In this document: piece by piece, positions 24,028 through 27,104 of the stretch | Position numbering within the stretch: position 1 is the first letter of the stretch | Layout of the letters: every line of letters starts with the position of its first letter | DNA from: Pontimonas sp964350865 | GTDB taxonomy: Bacteria > Actinomycetota > Actinomycetes > Actinomycetales > Microbacteriaceae | Length of the DNA stretch: 27,104 nucleotides | Assembly: GCA_964350865.1 (NCBI GenBank) | Contig: CAYGLJ010000013.1 | Coordinates: forward strand, 1 to 27,104 | Reading direction: 5' to 3' | Made by a program: the position numbers and the translations under genes | The notes under the pieces: model-generated | Database searches by the model: none | What the model saw: only the letters and a program-made list of their open reading frames with translations | Told to the model about the DNA's origin: nothing

Positions 24028-24488
24028 CACGACCCACCAGAGTTACCATCGACCGGCGCTGGCGCAGGAGCTGGTGCTGGAGCCGGTTGGGGGGCTGGTT
24101 GGGGGGTCGGAGCGGAGCTGGGCGTCGGTGCTGGTGCAGGGGAAGGCGCGCTGGCGGGTGCTGGTGAGGCAACACGGGTCACTGGAGTGGAGCGGACCCG
24201 CTGGACCTCACTCAGTGCTGCCTGGTACTCCTGTTGGAGAGACTCGACCGTGGCCATTGCGGCATCAACCTCGGCTTGTTGTAAAGCGGTGACTTCGGCA
24301 ACCTTGAGGGCCACGGCCTCGCTCACCAAGGCCTCCTGCTGAGCCTGCAACTCAGCCTGCATCTGAGCCTTGTGCTGCTCGGACGCTGCGGCGTCGTTAG
24401 CGAGATAACCTGCTACGCCAAACATTGCGGTCGAGCTCAGGGCCGTCAGAGTTTGGAGCGTAAAGAAAGCCGTTGGCCTTTTAGTCAT
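24027..24488 (-). CDS. Membrane-anchored coiled-coil protein with Pro/Ala-rich tail, unknown function
   Basis: 153 aa, not recognised as a known family. A short basic start (MTKRP) and a hydrophobic segment (about 8-30) give a signal peptide or anchor. Residues about 36-99 are a Gln/Glu/Ala-rich coiled coil. Residues 108-145 are almost all Pro/Ala/Ser, a wall-spanning type linker. The protein ends VDGNSGGS. The start is ATG 24488 (or 24491 immediately before); it overlaps the stop of the acidic protein gene by eight bases, so translation is coupled. It is followed by apbE with a one-base overlap. The final Asp-Gly-x-Ser-Gly-Gly-Ser resembles both the Dxx(S/T)GA(S/T) site modified by ApbE and the opening DGxYTGS of FMN-binding domains, but the domain itself is absent. 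Confidence 0.75.
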   Translation of the reverse strand: MTKRPTAFFTLQTLTALSSTAMFGVAGYLANDAAASEQHKAQMQAELQAQQEALVSEAVALKVAEVTALQQAEVDAAMATVESLQQEYQAALSEVQRVRSTPVTRVASPAPASAPSPAPAPTPSSAPTPQPAPQPAPAPAPAPAPVDGNSGGS

Positions 24489-24936
24489 CATCGTCTTCGT
24501 AGTCGTCGTCATCATCGTCGTCTTCTTCTTCGTCTTCATAGTCGTCGTCATCGTCATCGTCGTCATAGTCGTCATCATCTGAATATGCCGAGCCACTAGA
24601 CGTTGCATCCACCGGCGCTGGAGCCGGTGCGACTGGTGCGACAACGGGAGCCGGTGCGACTGGTGCGACAGGAGCAGTGGGAGCGACCTGAGCATCGTCA
24701 GGAGTTGCTGATTCCGCGGGGACCGCGTCTGCCACCGGAGTGGGGCTCTCCACGGTGGGAACTGTGATGCCACTGCCAGGGGTTTGAGGGTCATCCTGGT
24801 TGAGAAGAACAGTGCTCGCGTCCAGCAACGCTGAGGAGTCTTGCTCGACCAAGGACTGTGTGTTGGCCACGACAGCGACGGATCCCGTGCTGAGAATGCC
24901 AATGATGCCTAAACCAATGAGTGTGTTATTTGCCAT
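24481..24936 (-). CDS. Membrane/secreted protein with Pro/Ala-rich linker and poly-acidic C-terminal tail, unknown function
   Basis: 151 aa, no family recognised. A hydrophobic segment at about 6-24 (LIGLGIIGILSTGSVAVVA) is a signal peptide or anchor. A Val/Pro/Ala/Thr-rich region (about 58-109) follows, ending in VDATSSGSAYS (109-119). Residues 120-151 are only Asp (24), Glu (5) and Tyr (3), and the chain ends there. The DNA of the tail is a run of GAC/GAT codons with no pure repeat unit. The start ATG 24936 is six bases after a TACTCT box and has only GAGG directly before it, so the message is probably leaderless. It is first of the operon with the coiled-coil protein, apbE and the reductase. 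The tail could bind Fe, Ca or Mn, or repel/attract a redox partner; this is inference. Confidence 0.75.
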   Translation of the reverse strand: MANNTLIGLGIIGILSTGSVAVVANTQSLVEQDSSALLDASTVLLNQDDPQTPGSGITVPTVESPTPVADAVPAESATPDDAQVAPTAPVAPVAPAPVVAPVAPAPAPVDATSSGSAYSDDDDYDDDDDDDDYEDEEEDDDDDDDYEDDDD

Positions 24937-24942
24937 ACCTCG

Positions 24943-24948
24943 AGAGTA
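24943..24948 (-). promoter_or_regulatory. Candidate -10 box for the redox operon
   Basis: On the minus strand TACTCT ends six bases before ATG 24936. TTATTT (24971-24966) is at 17-base spacing but is a weak -35, as expected for a promoter that needs an activator. Confidence 0.45.
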
Positions 24949-24952
24949 CGAA

Positions 24953-24964
24953 CTCGATATCGAG
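24953..24964. repeat. 12-bp perfect palindrome in the shared control region
   Basis: CTCGATATCGAG is its own reverse complement. It falls in the spacer between the proposed -10 and -35 of the redox operon, a position where a repressor could bind. It may also be chance. Confidence 0.4.
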
Positions 24965-24981
24965 GAAATAACCCGTGAATT

Positions 24982-24999
24982 TCCAAGAAACGTCCAAGA
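24982..24999. promoter_or_regulatory. Candidate OmpR-family operator (direct repeat, 11-bp period)
   Basis: TCCAAGA occurs at 24982-24988 and again at 24993-24999, one helical turn apart, on the same face of the DNA. If the operon starts at 24936 the repeats span -46 to -63, the usual site for activation by OmpR/PhoB-type regulators. The adjacent gene encodes such a regulator. Confidence 0.5.
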
Positions 25000-25045
25000 T
25001 TTCGACCATCGGAGTCTGATTCGCCTGGGGCGAGTGCAACTGCGC

Positions 25046-25051
25046 GACAAT
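25046..25051 (+). promoter_or_regulatory. Candidate -10 box for the response regulator gene
   Basis: GACAAT lies seven bases before ATG 25059. A G-run between them (25052-25055) could be a close Shine-Dalgarno, so leaderless initiation is possible but not certain. Confidence 0.35.
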
Positions 25052-25058
25052 GGGGTGC

Positions 25059-25733
25059 ATGAGGGTTCTGCTTATTGAGGACGATGCCTCCATCGCCGGC
25101 GCCATCATCGACTCATTGGATGCGCTGGGCTGGGACATCGTTCACGAAGCAGCCGGGCTCCCCGGTCTCGAGCGCCTTGAGTCTGATCAGTGGGATGTCC
25201 TCCTCCTCGATTTGGGTCTTCCTGACCTCGATGGAATAGAGGTTGCCCGGAGGGCTCGAGAGTTGGGGACATTCCCGATCATTGTCATTAGCGCCCGGGG
25301 GGATGAGGGAGACCGTGTCCTGGCACTGGAACTGGGCGCCGACGATTACCTGGTGAAACCCTTTGGGATGCGCGAGCTCTTGGCGCGAATTAGGGCTGTG
25401 CACCGCAGGAGCGCACAGAGTGCCCAATCGCCGGATGACTCTGCGCTGGTGGTGGGGCCCCTGACTGTGGACCAACGCTCTAGGCGAGCACACCTCGCAG
25501 ATCACGAACTCCAGCTGACCCCGAAAGAATTTGATGTGCTGGCCTATTTAGCCCAGGACCCGGGGTCTGCGCATCGACGGGAAACCATCCTGCAAGACGT
25601 CTGGGACATGAATTGGTATGGCAGCACAAAGACCCTCGACGCCCATGTCGCCGCGCTGCGAAAAAAACTGGGTGATGCCAGGTGGATTGAGTCCGTCAGG
25701 GGAGTGGGCTTTCGCCTGCAGGAGCCACAATGA
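25059..25733 (+). CDS. OmpR/PhoB-family DNA-binding response regulator
   Basis: A 224-aa two-component regulator. The receiver domain begins MRVLLIEDD with the acidic pair at 8-9; the phospho-acceptor is Asp51 in VLLLDLGLPD; the switch Ser is in VISARGD and the conserved Lys in DDYLVKPFG. A winged-helix C-terminal domain follows (LTPKEFDVLAYLAQDPG, then TKTLDAHVAALRKKLG and IESVRGVGFRL), the PhoB-type DNA-binding fold. I start at ATG 25059; ATG 25050 would add three residues. It overlaps the sensor kinase gene by four bases (ATGA). It is divergent from the redox operon and has a suitable direct repeat in the shared region, so it probably controls that operon and itself. Confidence 0.93.
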   Translation: MRVLLIEDDASIAGAIIDSLDALGWDIVHEAAGLPGLERLESDQWDVLLLDLGLPDLDGIEVARRARELGTFPIIVISARGDEGDRVLALELGADDYLVKPFGMRELLARIRAVHRRSAQSAQSPDDSALVVGPLTVDQRSRRAHLADHELQLTPKEFDVLAYLAQDPGSAHRRETILQDVWDMNWYGSTKTLDAHVAALRKKLGDARWIESVRGVGFRLQEPQ

Positions 25734-27104
25734 GACGCCTCCTTCTGCTGAGCTTTCTGGGCATTGTTTTTGTTGCGCTCGCTGTGTCGACGGTTCCCTT
25801 CGGATTCTTCATTCAAACGGTCGAGCGTGACCGACTCTTGACGGCCCTCGAGCGCGACGCCTTCGTGATTGCGGGCAAAGCTGAAGAAGCACTGGAGTCA
25901 CTGAATACTGACGACCTTGCCCCCGTTAGAGACCTGGTTCAGGAATACCGTGATGCCGGTGGTGCGCGGGTGGTCATTACTGATGAGCGCGGTGTGGTGA
26001 TCGTGACGAACGATCCCGAGGAGAACCGCGCTGGTGTCTCCTATCTGAGTCGACCGGAGTTCGTCGAAGCGACAAGCGGTCAAATCTCCACGGGCGAGCG
26101 GGTCTCAGAGACGCTGGGGCTCACGCTCGTCTATGTTGCTGTTCCCGTCTTTAGCGGTCAAGACATTGTGGGAGCTGTCCGGCTGACCTTCGACAAGGCA
26201 GTTATCGACACCGAAGTCAGACGGCAATTGGTGGGGATCCTGATTGTTGCCCTGACAACCCTGGGGCTCGGTGGCGCGCTCGCCCTTATTCTGTCGAGGA
26301 CTCTTGCGCGCGGGGTGAAGGAACTGGAAGAGGCGAGTGGCGCCTTTGCGGGTGGTGATTTCTCTGCCCGAGCTCGAGAGGACGTTGGCCCCTCAGACAT
26401 CAGAGCTTTGGCTGGAGGATTCAACGCGATGGCCGACAAGGTCTCGGCGCTGGTTGAAACCCAACGCCGATTCGCCTCTGACGCCTCTCACCAGTTGCGG
26501 ACACCGATCACTGCTCTGATGCTGCGAATCGAGGGCCTCCGTGAGTCCCTCAAGCCCACGAAGAAAGTATCCGAGCGCTTTGACGCTCTGGAGACTGAAG
26601 TGAGTCGGCTTAACCGTCTGATTGACGGACTTCTCGCACTAGGGCGGGCCGGGTCTGACAAAGCCGCCGTGGTCAGCATTGACGCCTCGGCCATAGTGCG
26701 CGAGAGGGTTGAGAGTTGGACGAGTCTGGCTGAAGAGTCCGGCATAACGCTCACGGCAACAATCGACGATGGTGTGTCGATTCGAGCGGTGGAGACAGCC
26801 CTTGAGCACATTGTGGATGTGTATGTCGATAATGCACTGTCAGTCAGTCCCGAAGGGTCAACCCTCGACGTGTCACTCACCCGTGAGGGATCCCGCGTGA
26901 CGCTGCGCGTGAGAGATCAGGGTCCCGGTGTCAGTGACGAGGTGTCCTCACGAGCGTTCGACCGATTCTGGCGGGGTGGGAGCTCCTATGAGGGCTCTGG
27001 ATTAGGCCTTGCCATCGTCAAGCAGCTCGCAGATGCTAGCGGGGCTACCGTGTCCCTGAGGAACCGTGACAGCGGGGGCGCCGAAGCGATTGCCGTTTTC
27101 CGGA
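25730..27104 (+). CDS. Sensor histidine kinase (HAMP-HisKA-HATPase), 3' end outside the window
   Basis: Partner of the response regulator; the frame is open from ATG 25730 to the window edge (458 codons). TM1 is about residues 4-26, an extracytoplasmic sensor domain spans about 27-165, TM2 is about 166-188, HAMP about 189-242. The dimerization/phospho-acceptor box is RFASDASHQLRTPI with His254. The ATPase domain shows an N-box-like VDNALSVSP, DQGPGV (G1), FDRFWRGG (F-box) and SGLGLAIVKQLA (G2). In the N-box the usual Glu-x-x-x-Asn pattern is partly changed (HIVDVYVDNAL), but the key Asn is present. The ligand sensed is unknown; the sensor domain resembles single-Cache-like kinases in size. 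Start overlaps the regulator stop by four bases. Confidence 0.93.
   Translation, partial: MRRLLLLSFLGIVFVALAVSTVPFGFFIQTVERDRLLTALERDAFVIAGKAEEALESLNTDDLAPVRDLVQEYRDAGGARVVITDERGVVIVTNDPEENRAGVSYLSRPEFVEATSGQISTGERVSETLGLTLVYVAVPVFSGQDIVGAVRLTFDKAVIDTEVRRQLVGILIVALTTLGLGGALALILSRTLARGVKELEEASGAFAGGDFSARAREDVGPSDIRALAGGFNAMADKVSALVETQRRFASDASHQLRTPITALMLRIEGLRESLKPTKKVSERFDALETEVSRLNRLIDGLLALGRAGSDKAAVVSIDASAIVRERVESWTSLAEESGITLTATIDDGVSIRAVETALEHIVDVYVDNALSVSPEGSTLDVSLTREGSRVTLRVRDQGPGVSDEVSSRAFDRFWRGGSSYEGSGLGLAIVKQLADASGATVSLRNRDSGGAEAIAVFR

Noticed and set aside
24489..24598. Trinucleotide tract considered as a CRISPR or phase-variable microsatellite
   Set aside because: There is no repeat-spacer pattern, and GAC/GAT codons alternate irregularly; length changes would stay in frame, so on/off switching is not expected.
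24489..24902. Longer version of the coiled-coil protein starting at 24902
   Set aside because: The upstream part is rich in Thr/Met/Lys because it reads the acidic tract out of frame; the overlapping frame gives a signal peptide, linker and tail, and a good internal start exists at 24488.
24937..25050. N-terminal extension of the acidic-tail protein to 25050
   Set aside because: It would cover the whole divergent promoter region and adds an Arg/Ser-rich head before a clear hydrophobic start segment.

Overview
The window looks like a chromosomal stretch from a small-genome aquatic actinobacterium, most likely Microbacteriaceae of the Luna/Aquiluna/Pontimonas type. The signs are a proton-pumping rhodopsin, an actinobacterial LigA with an insertion after its zinc finger, an orn/tRNA-His pair as in other actinobacteria, many GTG/TTG starts, very short intergenic gaps, and several starts that appear leaderless (a TANNNT box 6-7 nt before the codon). 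This placement is inference; no marker gene here fixes the genus.

Layout. 1-593: 3' part of a green-tuned rhodopsin gene ending at a strong hairpin. 688-2735: M16 zinc peptidase and a histidine phosphatase. 2774-8337: ligA, then gatC-gatA-gatB for transamidation of mischarged tRNA. 8334-9799: alpha/beta hydrolase (-), a 57-aa membrane protein (+) and an FBP zinc-finger protein (-); each convergent pair shares 4 bp of stop codons. 9843-12152: cspA with terminator (-), then DUF427, GNAT and GT2 genes (+). 12155-15447: a TPP riboswitch controls a YkoE-type S component and a single-chain ATPase-ATPase-EcfT protein for thiamine/HMP uptake; a small P-loop kinase-like gene follows. 15440-16638 (-): tRNA-His, orn and a four-helix membrane protein. 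16739-19853 (+): MacA-like adaptor, MacB ATPase and MacB permease. 19906-21537 (+): CPA2 antiporter with a TrkA-N domain.

21534-27104 is the most unusual part. A four-gene minus-strand operon encodes (in transcription order) a membrane protein ending in a 32-residue Asp/Glu/Tyr tail, a coiled-coil/Pro-Ala-rich membrane protein, an ApbE flavin transferase, and a membrane reductase combining two predicted b hemes, FAD, NAD(P)H and 2Fe-2S sites. Divergent from it lies an OmpR-family response regulator and a sensor kinase cut by the window edge. The two share a 113-122 bp control region with an 11-bp-period direct repeat. The cluster looks like a regulated trans-membrane electron export module whose usual FMN-binding domain protein is missing and replaced by two low-complexity proteins.

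No stretch longer than 300 bases lacks a gene; the longest gap is the 224 bp between cspA and the DUF427 gene. I saw no CRISPR array, insertion sequence, integrase or rRNA.
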